64,000 nt of DNA from Chitinophagaceae bacterium (GTDB taxonomy: Bacteria > Bacteroidota > Bacteroidia > Chitinophagales > Chitinophagaceae): the NCBI GenBank assembly GCA_016706055.1, contig JADJKL010000001.1:186001-250000 (forward strand). The letters run 5' to 3'. The position numbers and the translations under genes were made by a program. The notes beneath the pieces are model-generated. The model saw only the letters and a list, made by a program, of their open reading frames with translations, had not been told where the DNA came from and ran no database searches. Positions 1 through 8,661 of the stretch are shown here, in pieces (positions within the stretch are counted from its first letter, which is position 1; every line of letters starts with the position of its first letter).

Positions 1-266
1 TAATTCGTTGCGATAAAAACCTGCGGGGAAGAACGGCTGATGAAATAATTGGATTACTAAAAGAAGGAATTGATAGTGTGAACTCTAATATTCCGACCAC
101 CATCATACCAAACGAAGACCTTGCGTTGGATCATATTTATGAGAATCCTAAAGAAGGAGCTTTATATACAATTATGTGTGATGTAGTGGCAAGGGCATTG
201 GATAAGATAAAGGAGTTGAAGCAAAGGGAGGATATGGAGCTAAAAAGTGCTGGGCAAACTGTATAA
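1..266 (+). CDS. cphA: Cyanophycin synthetase, C-terminal end (partial)
   Basis: The open frame enters from the left edge (reading from base 3) and stops at 264-266, giving about 87 residues. The text IRCDKNLRGRTADEI, then IPTTIIPNEDLALDHI and a closing helix ending MELKSAGQTV, reads like the extreme C-terminus of Bacteroidota cyanophycin synthetases. There the Mur-ligase-like half ends with a short alpha/beta tail. The enzyme polymerises aspartate and arginine into the storage polymer cyanophycin in the cytoplasm. The catalytic parts lie outside the window, so the call rests on this tail only. The GTG at 78 is an internal codon, not the start. Confidence 0.7.
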   Translation, partial: IRCDKNLRGRTADEIIGLLKEGIDSVNSNIPTTIIPNEDLALDHIYENPKEGALYTIMCDVVARALDKIKELKQREDMELKSAGQTV

Positions 267-342
267 TTCGTTTAAAAACCATTTGGTTCAAAAGCTGGCA
301 AACCCTATTTTTGCACTCCCAAAAGCAATTTTGGTACAGGAT

Positions 343-413
343 TGGCCTATGGTGTAATGGCAACACTACTGATTTTGATTCAGTCATTTATGGTTCGAAT
401 CCTTATAGGCCAA
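343..413 (+). tRNA. tRNA-Gln (anticodon TTG)
   Basis: A cloverleaf can be drawn. The acceptor stem TGGCCTA (343-349) pairs with TAGGCCA (406-412). The D stem is GTGT/ACAC (352-355 with 363-366). The anticodon stem ACTGA/TCAGT (368-372 with 380-384) encloses the loop TTTTGAT, with anticodon TTG at 375-377. The T loop is TTCGAAT. The T stem has one T-T mismatch, possibly a base error. No CCA is encoded, as is usual in this phylum. The last bases overlap the 3' end of the neighbouring recombinase frame on the other strand. Confidence 0.93.
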
Positions 414-1997
414 CAAGATGCGATTCGAGGCAATTCTTCTCAGAATTGCCTTTTTTCATTTCTGCTGAAACCCTTGCCTGTTGAGAAATTCCGGCCAATA
501 TTAAACTTGTTTTTGGAGTTCGAACTGTATCATTTTCCTTATCATACAGAATACCTTCGGGAAACAGCAGGTACTGAAGCTTCTGTTTAATCACATAGTT
601 GCCTAAAACCCAAAACTGGCTTAGCTTTTCAGCAATCGTTAAACATTTTTCTACGGCAATTTCAAGGTTCGAACTGCGAAATGACTTATTCGTCAATTCA
701 TCATCAATTTTTGAAATTTCCGTATTGAGTTTTGATGCATACTTTTCATATAAAACTTTCTCTAACCCTTTCATTACATATCGTTCTTCCAACTCCTCTA
801 ATTGATTTTGCAATTCTGTACGTTGTTTTTTTAATTGCTTTTCACCTTGGATTGTAGACTCAAGTCGCTCTTTAAATTTTCGTATCATGCTCTTTTAAGT
901 ATGCTTCTATATTCTTTATTGTATTCCAAAACTGGTAAGCATCAATTCAAATTGTGCATTCAATTTTTGGCACTGATATTTACTCCTGCACCTTTATGTC
1001 GTGCCTTATAATACCAGTTTCCTTTTTTGATATAACCAGTAAAAGGCGAGTTTGTAATGGAATCTTTAGCAAAAATCTTTAATGGTAGTTCTTCTACCTT
1101 TTGGGAACGGGCAATATCGGCCACCGGCGATTCTTTTAATAACTTGTTAGCTTTTAGATAAGTTTCTAAATCAATCAGTGCTGGGTGATGTCCTTTTATT
1201 AGTTTGTAATCTAATAATTTACCAGTTATATAACCTGCATAAAAAGGATTAGAAATAATCCAGCGAAAATTCTTTCTGTAAGCCCGTACACCTCTTGCTG
1301 CTAATTTATCAGCAATCTCTTTATTGCTAAGCACCTTCTGCTTTCCACTGAAAAGCCTTTTTTGAAGCTTTCCCTCTTCTGTAATAATATACTGGTGTTC
1401 GCTTGCCTTATGCTTGGGTTTTAGATTTTTGTATCCCGTCGGTGCTGAATAAGTCCAATACCCTTGTAGGAATATCTCACGGGTATTTACTTTGGTTCGA
1501 GTTGATCGTTGCTGGTTATCATAATGACTAAAGATGTGAAAAATGTTTTCCTGCATCTGTCCGCTGGGAGTTGTGTTGTCAATATTTTGAGATACTGATC
1601 TTAATATAATACCCATTTGCCCTAATTCACTGCTAAGCTGCGCAGCAGCAGGGCCGGTGCGGGAAAATCTTTCAAAATTCCAAACAATTATATAAGTTAT
1701 GTCTTTATCCTTCTTTACATAGTTTAGCATACTTACAAATTCCTTACGGCCATCTGTTTTAGCACTATCATAAGTACCACCGAAATACTCTTTTACTACC
1801 AGTCCTTCTCTCTTTGCAAATTCTTTGCAGAGCCTGAGCTGAATTTCAAGGCTTGAGTTATTCTCAGCCTGTTCCTTTGAAGAAACACGGGTATAGATCA
1901 CACAAAACTTTTCACTTCTTTTTACAACTTGTGGATATTTTCTGGCAATGCTACCAGAGAGCAACAATTCAAGATCGGCTGATTTATTCTTCTTCAT
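403..1997 (-). CDS. Large serine recombinase (site-specific integrase), frameshifted
   Basis: The first 345 residues (1997-960) hold a resolvase-type catalytic domain: CVIYTRVSSKEQAENNSS carries the nucleophilic serine, followed by a Recombinase domain (about residues 180-290, with the QKRLFSGKQKVLSNKEIA and NPFYAGYITGK stretches). The frame breaks after NISAKN. The missing linker (LNAQFELMLTSF, then EYNKEYR) can be read in shifted frames between 888 and 960. The C-terminal coiled coil resumes at 888 (KFKERLESTIQGEKQLKKQ) and ends in the QQARVSAEMKKGN block seen in Bacteroidota recombinases. At least two base-length changes are needed to rejoin the halves. The last 15 residues read through the tRNA-Gln terminator and into the tRNA 3' end, as expected if the enzyme integrated its element there. 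The zinc-ribbon cysteines of some relatives are not obvious. Confidence 0.85.
429..456 (+). terminator. Rho-independent terminator of tRNA-Gln
   Basis: A perfect 9-bp stem GGCAATTCT/AGAATTGCC (429-437 with 442-450) and a four-base loop are followed by six T residues. It lies 16 bases after the tRNA. It is also inside the last codons of the recombinase on the minus strand. Confidence 0.8.
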
Positions 1998-2136
1998 TTT
2001 CTTTGCTTAAAAATAGATCAATTATGACATCTGCAAATTGATCGATTTGTTCGTTAATGCTGATGTCTTCTGTTTCTTCTTTACTATTTAGTTCATTTAC
2101 ATTTTGATCATCTTTTGGTTTTTCTTTTGGATTCAT
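1984..2136 (-). CDS. Small acidic protein encoded ahead of the recombinase
   Basis: A 50-residue frame begins MNPKEKPKDDQNVNE and ends in a run of glutamates. Its stop codon overlaps the start of the recombinase by 14 bases, so the two are probably translationally coupled. The product is strongly acidic with one hydrophobic patch (FADVIIDLFL). I do not recognise a family. Position and overlap suggest an accessory protein of the element, for example a recombination directionality or inhibitor protein, but no motif shows that. Between this gene and the next (2137-2213) there is only a 19-codon frame (MVKPRHTLFKTAMSKVGEQ) that I cannot support as a gene. Confidence 0.55.
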   Translation of the reverse strand: MNPKEKPKDDQNVNELNSKEETEDISINEQIDQFADVIIDLFLSKENEEE

Positions 2137-2213
2137 TGTTCACCCACTTTTGACATAGCTGTCTTAAACAGAGTATGCCTGGGTTTCACCATTGGGCCGG
2201 GAACACCGGAGCC

Positions 2214-3127
2214 TTATAAATTTTTATATGTCTTCTTAAAAGCGATTGTCGTTTCATCCCTTGTATCAATTGTTATTTGCTGGTAATTCTTTAATCCAAG
2301 TATTTTTCTGATTTCATCAGCTTTTGCACCAGTTATCATACCATCTTTGGTACTCTTTATCTTTTGTACACTACCATTATTCATTACTATAGAAATTTCC
2401 TTTACGTTCTTATTTTTCATTTCTTTTAGCACCTTCCTTTCCTTCTCATTAAGAATCTGTGGTATAAATATTTCTGAAAGCTCTTCGCTATTAATAAACT
2501 CACGCAAAAAATAAGTAAGTGATAGGTAAATATGCGGCTCTTTTAAGTCCAAATCGTCACCCCGGTGGTTATTTAATTCCTTGTCACCACTTATCTCACC
2601 TACCCTGCCATCAGAAAATATGAATAGCCCTATCTCTTCCTTCTCCCTGATACAATTAATAGTCAGGTTTGTAAGGTAATTAATATCATATTTCAAGAGA
2701 TATAAAAGAACTTCATCCTTAAGACTGGTTTCGATATAATCCAATGTGTGTTCCTCATAAGGCGATATTGTTCCAGTTTTCTTTTTTAGGTTAAGGTTTT
2801 TTGATGATTTTTAAGATTTTTTTCAGGCAATCACCCTCGTAAGCATCCTTAAAAATAATCACAGACCTTTCGGGTTTTTTCTACCGGATAACTAAATTTA
2901 CGCAAGGTGTCAAGTATCCTGATCCAGATCAGTTCAGCAAAACTGATATTAAAATGAAGCCCTTTTGGTATGAAGGGTAACAAGTCGTTTTTTCTCCAGT
3001 AAGGGAGCATCTTAGTGATTGGTTCATCATTAAAATCATCAATATCTTCTATCGGCACCACATTATCAAACATAAATTGGTGAAAAGTTACAATATCAAT
3101 CAACCCCTCATTTGTATCGTTTGTCAT
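2214..3127 (-). CDS. MerR-like helix-turn-helix protein of the element, frameshifted
   Basis: The N-terminal 92 residues (3127-2849) include YWRKNDLLPFIPKGLHF followed by a helix ending in EKTRKVCDYF. This resembles the winged-helix part of MerR-type regulators, in which a recognition helix precedes a short beta hairpin. After 2849 the frame shifts twice in A-rich runs (DAYEGDCLKK, then LKKKTGTISPYEEHTLDYIE) and continues to the stop at 2214. The C-terminal 180 residues have no known domain that I can name; they include acidic and lysine-rich segments (NEKERKVLKEMKNKNVK). Full length would be about 304 residues. It lies upstream of the recombinase on the same strand and may regulate excision; that is inference. 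The gene could be genuinely inactive or only misread. Confidence 0.6.
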
Positions 3128-3210
3128 AATTACATAAAATTAGATAAATAATCTAACTTATGAAAATTTATTTATATTTTTACACTAATTATTATATTAA
3201 ACCAATATCT

Positions 3211-3606
3211 ATGCCCCGCCAATATCCCAAAAAAGACTGCGTAAACTCTGACTGCAAAATGTCATTTACCCCTCAACGGCGTAACCAACTCTTTTGTATT
3301 TCGCAGTGCCGTATCAACCACAATAACGATAAACGGCGGGAAAAAAATCTAACGGTTTACCGCCTGGAAAAGGAGTTAAAGCGGAACGAGAAGATATTGA
3401 TGAAGTTAATGGCTAGCCCAACCTACAAGGACGATCAAATTGCTGAGATATTTATTATACATGAAGGTTTCAATTTCGACGTTTCCTCTGATACAAAGCT
3501 GAACAGCAAAACCCGCCAGCTCATACGCTGGTCCCATGCTTATGGAATTGAGATCAAAGACCCTGCACATAAAACATTTACTATCCATAAACGAAATAGA
3601 ATCTGA
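3211..3606 (+). CDS. Hypothetical protein with zinc-finger-like cysteine pairs
   Basis: About 131 residues starting MPRQYPKKDCVNSDCKMSF. Two cysteines spaced C-x4-C near the N-terminus and a second pair C-x3-C (LFCISQCR) suggest a small zinc-binding finger. A basic helix follows (KRREKNLTVYRLEKELKRN), so nucleic-acid binding is plausible. The rest is charged and ends in RNRI. The frame is open from 3160, but the ATG at 3211 gives the finger directly at the N-terminus and I prefer it. The gene is divergent from the MerR-like gene and four bases ahead of a small membrane protein. I know no characterised homologue; similar short proteins occur on Bacteroidota mobile elements. Confidence 0.55.
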   Translation: MPRQYPKKDCVNSDCKMSFTPQRRNQLFCISQCRINHNNDKRREKNLTVYRLEKELKRNEKILMKLMASPTYKDDQIAEIFIIHEGFNFDVSSDTKLNSKTRQLIRWSHAYGIEIKDPAHKTFTIHKRNRI

Positions 3607-3610
3607 TAAT

Positions 3611-3907
3611 ATGGTAAATCCAGCTATGACCTCTTGCACAATAGAGCACCTATTTAATGTGCAAACACCAGCACCTCTTCCATTGTCAACAATTCCAAAA
3701 GTATCGCCGGTATTGTCCCGTTCTACCATTAAAGGAACAAACTATTTGCATGCCGAAGGGCTAAGCACCGTTTCTGACAAACCCTTAACAAAGAGTGGTA
3801 AGACAATTATTCCACATTGGATGATTTTAATTGGAGGACTATCAGTTGTTGCAGTTGTAGCTGTGTTAATTAATAATCATTCTAAAAAGAAGAAAAATCA
3901 AAATTAA
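3611..3907 (+). CDS. Small single-pass membrane protein, unknown function
   Basis: 98 residues starting MVNPAMTSCTIEHLFNV. The first 65 residues are polar and proline-rich. One membrane segment follows near the C-terminus (WMILIGGLSVVAVVAVLI) with a very basic cytoplasmic tail (HSKKKKNQN), so the bulk of the protein probably faces outward. It starts four bases after the previous stop and is followed by a terminator at 3918, which makes a two-gene unit with the zinc-finger-like protein. No family is recognised. Confidence 0.55.
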   Translation: MVNPAMTSCTIEHLFNVQTPAPLPLSTIPKVSPVLSRSTIKGTNYLHAEGLSTVSDKPLTKSGKTIIPHWMILIGGLSVVAVVAVLINNHSKKKKNQN

Positions 3908-3917
3908 AAATAATATA

Positions 3918-3942
3918 CTGTCTTAAGAAGACATTATTTTTT
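3918..3942 (+). terminator. Terminator after the two plus-strand element genes
   Basis: A 6-bp stem TGTCTT/AAGACA with a three-base loop is followed by TTATTTTTTT. It lies 11 bases after the stop of the small membrane protein gene. Confidence 0.6.
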
Positions 3943-4111
3943 TACGTCTTTAAACAAGCAAATCAATCCGTATTAATCCGTTTCAAATAATATTCATTTC
4001 AATTGGAATAAATTAATCCTTGTTTGCTTATAATAATAAAGATTAATGCTGATTAATTCGGGAAGATAAAGATGCAATACTTATTCCAACTGAAAAAATC
4101 GAACAGCTATT
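3943..4111. repeat. Gene-free stretch with an imperfect inverted repeat
   Basis: No gene is visible here. TTCAATTGGAATAA (3998-4011) recurs inverted, with one mismatch, at 4081-4094, about 70 bases away. The phrase ATTAATCCG also recurs nearby. The stretch separates the recombinase element from the next operon, so the repeat may mark an end of the element; that is only a guess. Confidence 0.35.
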
Positions 4112-4135
4112 AAAAAAGGAGTGCTTTCGCACCCC
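4112..4135 (-). terminator. Terminator of the redoxin/SusCD operon
   Basis: On the minus strand GGGGTGC-GAAA-GCACTCC forms a 7-bp stem with one G-T wobble, followed by six T residues. An almost identical terminator is found at 18535-18558. Confidence 0.75.
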
Positions 4136-4172
4136 TTTCAAACTAAAACTAACTGCATATATAAGAAAAAGT

Positions 4173-4611
4173 TTATCCAGCTTCAAACAACTTATGATAG
4201 CCGTTTATTTTAATAGATCAACATAATCAATACCATTCGTTGGTAAGCAACAATATTCCCCCATCACACAATCAATACCGATTTCTCTAATCCGTTTCTG
4301 TATTGATGACCAACAGGTAATTCCTTATCCTGTAGCCAAACTCTTTCTTTATCAAACTGCACAATTTTTTCCAGCGACACAACGAATGATTTATGTATTC
4401 AGGTAAATAAACTGGTTGGTAAAGACTGTTCTAACCGCTTCATTGTTATCAGCACCAGATATTGTTTGGTCTCACTAAATATCTTAGTATAGTTTCTTGA
4501 ACCTTCTGCATACAAAATTTCACTGAAGCAAAGTCTCACATACTTACCGTCTGTTTTTATAAAGAAATATTTTTTCATATCAATCGTTTCAATAATTCTA
4601 AAAAAGCTCAC
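4173..4611 (-). pseudogene. LytTR-domain transcriptional regulator, inactivated (copy A)
   Basis: The frame begins near MKKYFFIKTDGKYVRLCF and follows a LytTR DNA-binding domain (FSEILYAEGSRNYTKI, then MKRLEQSLPTSLF). An in-frame TGA then stands where a second copy at 18.6 kb has CGA. Reading continues in the same frame as IHKSFVVSLEKIVQFDKE and ELPVGHQYRN, and a further shift leads to the ending INGYHKLFEAG. There is no receiver domain, so the ancestral protein was probably a LytTR-only regulator of about 140 residues. It is the last gene of the operon, 15 bases after the DsbD-N-like gene. The nonsense change is a base substitution, not a homopolymer slip, so I take the gene as truly broken. 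Confidence 0.75.
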
Positions 4612-4626
4612 CTAAACAAACTCTTA

Positions 4627-5085
4627 TTATTGGAAAGAAATTGAAAGTGTTTCTTTTGTAGGCGGCATACACTCCTCGTCATTACAAACCATAAATGTTA
4701 CACTACCATTAAGCGTAGTTTTTACTGCAGCCTTTAATTTTACTTTCTGTACAAATGTTACTTTGGAAGAAAATTGCTTTACATTAACACCAAAGAGCGG
4801 TTCAAAATGTTCTTCCATTTTGCCCACCTCCTTGGTTTTTCCATCAAAATCTAAAAGTGGGTTCTTTGAAAAACTGATCGCCGTAGGAACAGGTCCACCA
4901 TCAGGAGTAGATTGAGAATAAGTATGCCAATCTCCATTTAAAGTTGCCGTTAGATAAACTTCATATGTTTTCGCATCTAGCTTCTTTGCAGAAAACGACC
5001 AAGTTACAGGTAATTGTGCCTCTGCACTCATAACTGCACTTGTCAACAATATTCCCAAACAAAAAATCAATTTTTTCATATTCAA
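4627..5085 (-). CDS. Secreted DsbD N-terminal-domain-like protein
   Basis: 152 residues with a signal peptide (MNMKKLIFCLGILLTSAVMS) and cleavage near AEAQ. The body is a single immunoglobulin-like domain like the periplasmic alpha domain of the disulfide reductase DsbD. The two cysteines in FMVCNDEECMPPT match the redox pair of that domain. In DsbD this domain takes electrons from a membrane part and passes them to periplasmic thiol proteins; here it is stand-alone. It follows five thioredoxin-like genes in the same operon, which supports a role as their electron partner, although the membrane partner is not present. The gene is intact. Confidence 0.75.
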   Translation of the reverse strand: MNMKKLIFCLGILLTSAVMSAEAQLPVTWSFSAKKLDAKTYEVYLTATLNGDWHTYSQSTPDGGPVPTAISFSKNPLLDFDGKTKEVGKMEEHFEPLFGVNVKQFSSKVTFVQKVKLKAAVKTTLNGSVTFMVCNDEECMPPTKETLSISFQ

Positions 5086-5123
5086 ATTTTTTAGTTAACA
5101 AATAATTCACCCAATGAGTCACT

Positions 5124-6271
5124 TTATTTTATGAAAATTTCTTTCAGCTTAATGTCTAATGCTTCCTCTTCCTCGCCATATCGGCCTATAATCATACCAA
5201 ATGGGTCAATCAATATTTTAGTTGGTAATGTATGAATGCCAAACTTTTCACTTATATCCCGATCGTTGGGCTCATTACTCAATTTTTTTTGAATATCAAG
5301 TCCCCTGAGCACATGCTTCCACGGAAGCCCGTCTTTTTCTACCGCCTTTTTCCAGGCATCATGATTACGGTCATCATCCGAAATGCCAATAATCTCCATT
5401 CCTTTATCCTTGTAGGTTGCATAAAGCTCTTTCAAATGCGGATTACCCTTACGGCATGGGCTGCACCAACTGGCCCAAAAATCTATCAGGACATATTTTC
5501 CTTTAAAATCAGCAAGGCTCAGCTTATTGCCAATAATATCAATTGCTTCAAAATTCTTTGCCTTGCTTCCCGGTGAGCCTCCTCGGAGTCTGGCAATCTC
5601 CTCATCAATATATTTACCATAAAATGATTGCTGGAGGGCAGCACCAAGTCTACTATAAAATAAATCTAAGGAATCAAGAGTAAGATCGCCAACATGAAAG
5701 CGAAGCATATAAGCTGTTACATACGATTTCGGATGCTTATCGAAAAAAACATAGTCTTGCATATCCATCTCTGCAAAATAAGGAGCTAATCGTTTTTTTA
5801 TTGCGGCATTTTTTTCATTATCTTTTTCAATCCGTAATGAATCCAGTTGCTTCTTATACTTTTCTTCTACCTTATTTTTTAATCGAGTTAAGGATTGATA
5901 TTCTTCCTGCAATTTTGAGCCAGTGAATTTTGCAGTCTTAAATTTCTTTTCTTTCTACATTGATTGTAATACTTTTGGCTCGAGGAAAAATTTGTATAAT
6001 CCGGATCGCCAAATACTTCGATTGAATGTTTCCATACAGGCTTTGCCATAACCGGTCCAGTAAGGTTTCCTTTAAACTCAAATTTTCCGTTATTTATTGC
6101 AGAACTATCTTTAACTGATTTTCCATCAATGCCAGGATAGGTAAGAATATGTACCCTCGCATTTGTCTCTTTATCTGACCTTTATAAAAATGATTTACCA
6201 CTTTCTTGTGCGACAGTATGGAAAGAAACACTCAGCATTAATAATAATATGGTGGCAATAAATTTATTCAT
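5124..6271 (-). CDS. TlpA-family thiol-disulfide protein with DUF4369-like N-terminus (paralogue 1), frameshifted
   Basis: The start at 6271 gives a signal peptide (MNKFIATILLLMLSVSFHTV). A DUF4369-like beta domain follows (KGQIKETNARVHILTYPGID, readable after a shift near 6180), then a helical linker and a C-terminal thioredoxin fold with active site WASWCSPC and the cis-proline region HTLPTKILIDP. Reading is continuous from 5912 to 5124 (262 residues); upstream I see about three shifts, at 6180 and between 5930 and 5990, each a one-base change in a run. Such proteins sit in the cell envelope and reduce or oxidise thiols; the substrate is unknown. It is the first of four paralogues counting from the 3' end of the operon. 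Confidence 0.75.
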
Positions 6272-6335
6272 GTCGTTATTAGTAAAGCTATTATCCCCTA
6301 TTCAATCTGAATGTGATAATTTAGGGTCAAAAAAA

Positions 6336-7505
6336 TTATTTCAATATCTCGTCCAGTTTTTTATAAATTTCATCATCTTCACCTACAAACCTTCCTACAA
6401 TTTTCCCTTCCGGATCAACAATTATTTTTGTATGAAAACCCTGCCACACTGAATTTTAAAATATAATCTTCATCCTTCTTCTTCTGCTTAAAACATGATG
6501 ACAGTTATATTCAGGTTTATCTGTGATAAATTTTTTCCACCTTGTGCCGTCATCTGATTCAGAAGCAACACCCAGTATTTCCATTTTGCTTTTGTATTTG
6601 TCTAGATACTCTTTCATTTTTGGCATTCCTGCAATACAAGGTCCACACCAGGTTCCCCAGAAATCAATTACCACATATTTTCCTTTTAATGAGGCAAGAT
6701 CAAAATTCTTCCCATCATAAGTATTGCCTGAAATGATAGCTGGCACTTGTTTACCAACAGCAGTTGCAGAAATACCGTCTACTCTCTTTGCCGCTTCTAT
6801 ATAAAAAGAAGTTCCAACTAATTTTTCCTTATTTATTTTACTGAATAGAGCAGTAGCTTTTTCATTCGAAACCTGAGATCGTAACATCATGTCAGCTAAC
6901 AACCAAGCTGATGTAGCAGAAGAAGGGTTGTCTTGAATAAATTCCTTTTTCGTTATCACTTCTTTTCATCCAGCACTTTTCCCGTCTTTCTCCACCTCTT
7001 TTAATGGCAATCGAATCAGTAAATACCTTAATGGCAATTTCTCAGGCTCAGATTATCAATCTTATTCATTAAAGGAAAACTGATTTATTTAGTTTCGCAA
7101 GGCTTTTGTTAGCCTCATCACCTTTTGGATAAGCGTCTACAAAATCAGTAATCTTTCCAGAAAATTTTATATCAGCTCCTGGTGTTGCCACAAACTGAAG
7201 TAAAGAAGACTTAGCTGGAAAATATCCTCTGCCGGTTCTTTTCATCACGGCTTCTACACCAGGACTGGACTGATAGAAATCATCGTCATTTCCTTTATAC
7301 TCGTAGTATAAGAGAATGATTCGTTGATTACAGCGATTGAATCTCTTCTGGTTCCGGTTTCGTCTTTAAATACAATATGCATATACTTAGAATCAAGCCC
7401 TTTTATTTTGCCAGAAACAGTAAAACTGTTTTGCTGCGCAAAGGAAAATTGAGAAACAAAAAGCAATACAATAACAACTATAATTTTGATAATTCCTTTT
7501 TTCAT
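6336..7505 (-). CDS. TlpA-family thiol-disulfide protein (paralogue 2), frameshifted
   Basis: The signal peptide (KIIVVIVLLFVSQFSFAQQ) and a DUF4369-like segment (SFTVSGKIKGLDSKYMHIVF) begin the gene. The middle (VEAVMKRTGRGYFPAKSS) is readable in a shifted frame. The thioredoxin domain runs from about 6750 to 6336 with active site WGTWCGPC, the classical CGPC of thioredoxin and TlpA. Its end (KIIVDPEGKIVGRF) is again in another frame, so at least three shifts separate 7505 from the stop at 6336. The gene lies 64 bases from paralogue 1 and 14 bases from paralogue 3 in the same operon. Confidence 0.72.
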
Positions 7506-7519
7506 AACTTTTATATATC

Positions 7520-8640
7520 TTATTTATCTATCAAGTCATCCAGCATTTTTTCTAATTCTTTACCCTGTAATCTTCTGCCAATAATTTTGCCGTTAGGGTC
7601 AATTAAAAAATTATCTGGTATTGGTTGAACTCCATATGTTTTTGCCACCATACTTGCTAAACCAGCAAGGTCGGAAGTCTGTGTCCATACCAGTTCATCC
7701 TTTACAATGGCAGCCTTCCATTTATCCGCAGCACTTTCTTCATCTACAGAATACTGCAATATTGTAAAGCCCTTATCATTGTATTTCTTATAAACCTCTT
7801 TCAGGTGAGGATGCTCTGCCCTGCAAGGCACACACCAGTTTGCCCAAAATTCAAGCAGTACATATTTTCCTCTGAAATCAGAAAGCCTTACCGGGTTGCC
7901 ACTGGTGTCTTTCGATTCAAAGTCAGGCGCAGGATTTCCTATGGCTACATAATTTCTTGCCTTTATTTTCTCACCAACGATAACACCAAAACTACTTTCT
8001 TGTATTTCTGCAGGAAACTTACCATATAAAGCCTCCAATTCATCAAGCGGAAGTTTGTCTTGCTTTACATATAATAAAGTAGCACTTACAAATGAGTTGA
8101 GGTGCGAAATGATAAAATCCAATTCATAAGTTTGTATCGAATCATACTTTTGTATCAACACTATTGACCATTTCCTCATATGCTGCACTTTCTTTTGATA
8201 TATCCTTCAAGGATTCTCTAAGCGGACGAATTCGTTGGTAAACAGCATTTGTAAACCCTCTTACTTTTGAATTTTCGTCATTTGTTTTTGTACCTGAAAC
8301 AGAAAGATTGTCCAATGCATCAATCTGTCCATTTATTTTAATATCTCCTGTTTCCAGATAAAAGGAAAAATTCTTGCGAGTATTTGGACCGCCTATTGCG
8401 CCCCATGCATTTTTTGTAGAAACAGTTTTTCCTTTTAAAATAAAGTGGTCATCCTTTGCTTTTACCACCATTATTTCAGGTTTCAATCTGTTTCCGTTTT
8501 TGTCAGTGCTGTTTAAAGTAATATAAACACTATCATTGCCCAATCCTTTTATTTTACCTGAAAGAGTAAAATTTTGCTGCTGTGAAAAAGATAGCAGCGA
8601 TATGAAAAGTAAATAAAATTGTTGCTACTCTATATTTCAT
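7520..8640 (-). CDS. TlpA-family thiol-disulfide protein with DUF4369-like domain (paralogue 3), frameshifted
   Basis: The start at 8640 and the signal peptide are split by a shift near 8610. A DUF4369-like domain follows (TLSGKIKGLGNDSVYITL to QIDALDNLSVSGT), and one more shift near 8150 leads into a 222-residue block ending at 7520. That block has a helical spacer (LDELEALYGKFPAEIQESSF) and a thioredoxin fold with active site WANWCVPC. It is strongly similar to paralogue 4 over the whole length, so the two arose by tandem duplication. Envelope location is expected from the signal peptide. Substrate unknown. Confidence 0.75.
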
Positions 8641-8661
8641 AATCAAATTTTTAATTCCTTA

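Noticed and set aside
2104..2286. A plus-strand frame rich in hydrophobic residues (WFFFWIHC)
   Set aside because: It lies across the minus-strand end of the MerR-like gene and the acidic ORF and is a shadow of AT-rich coding DNA.
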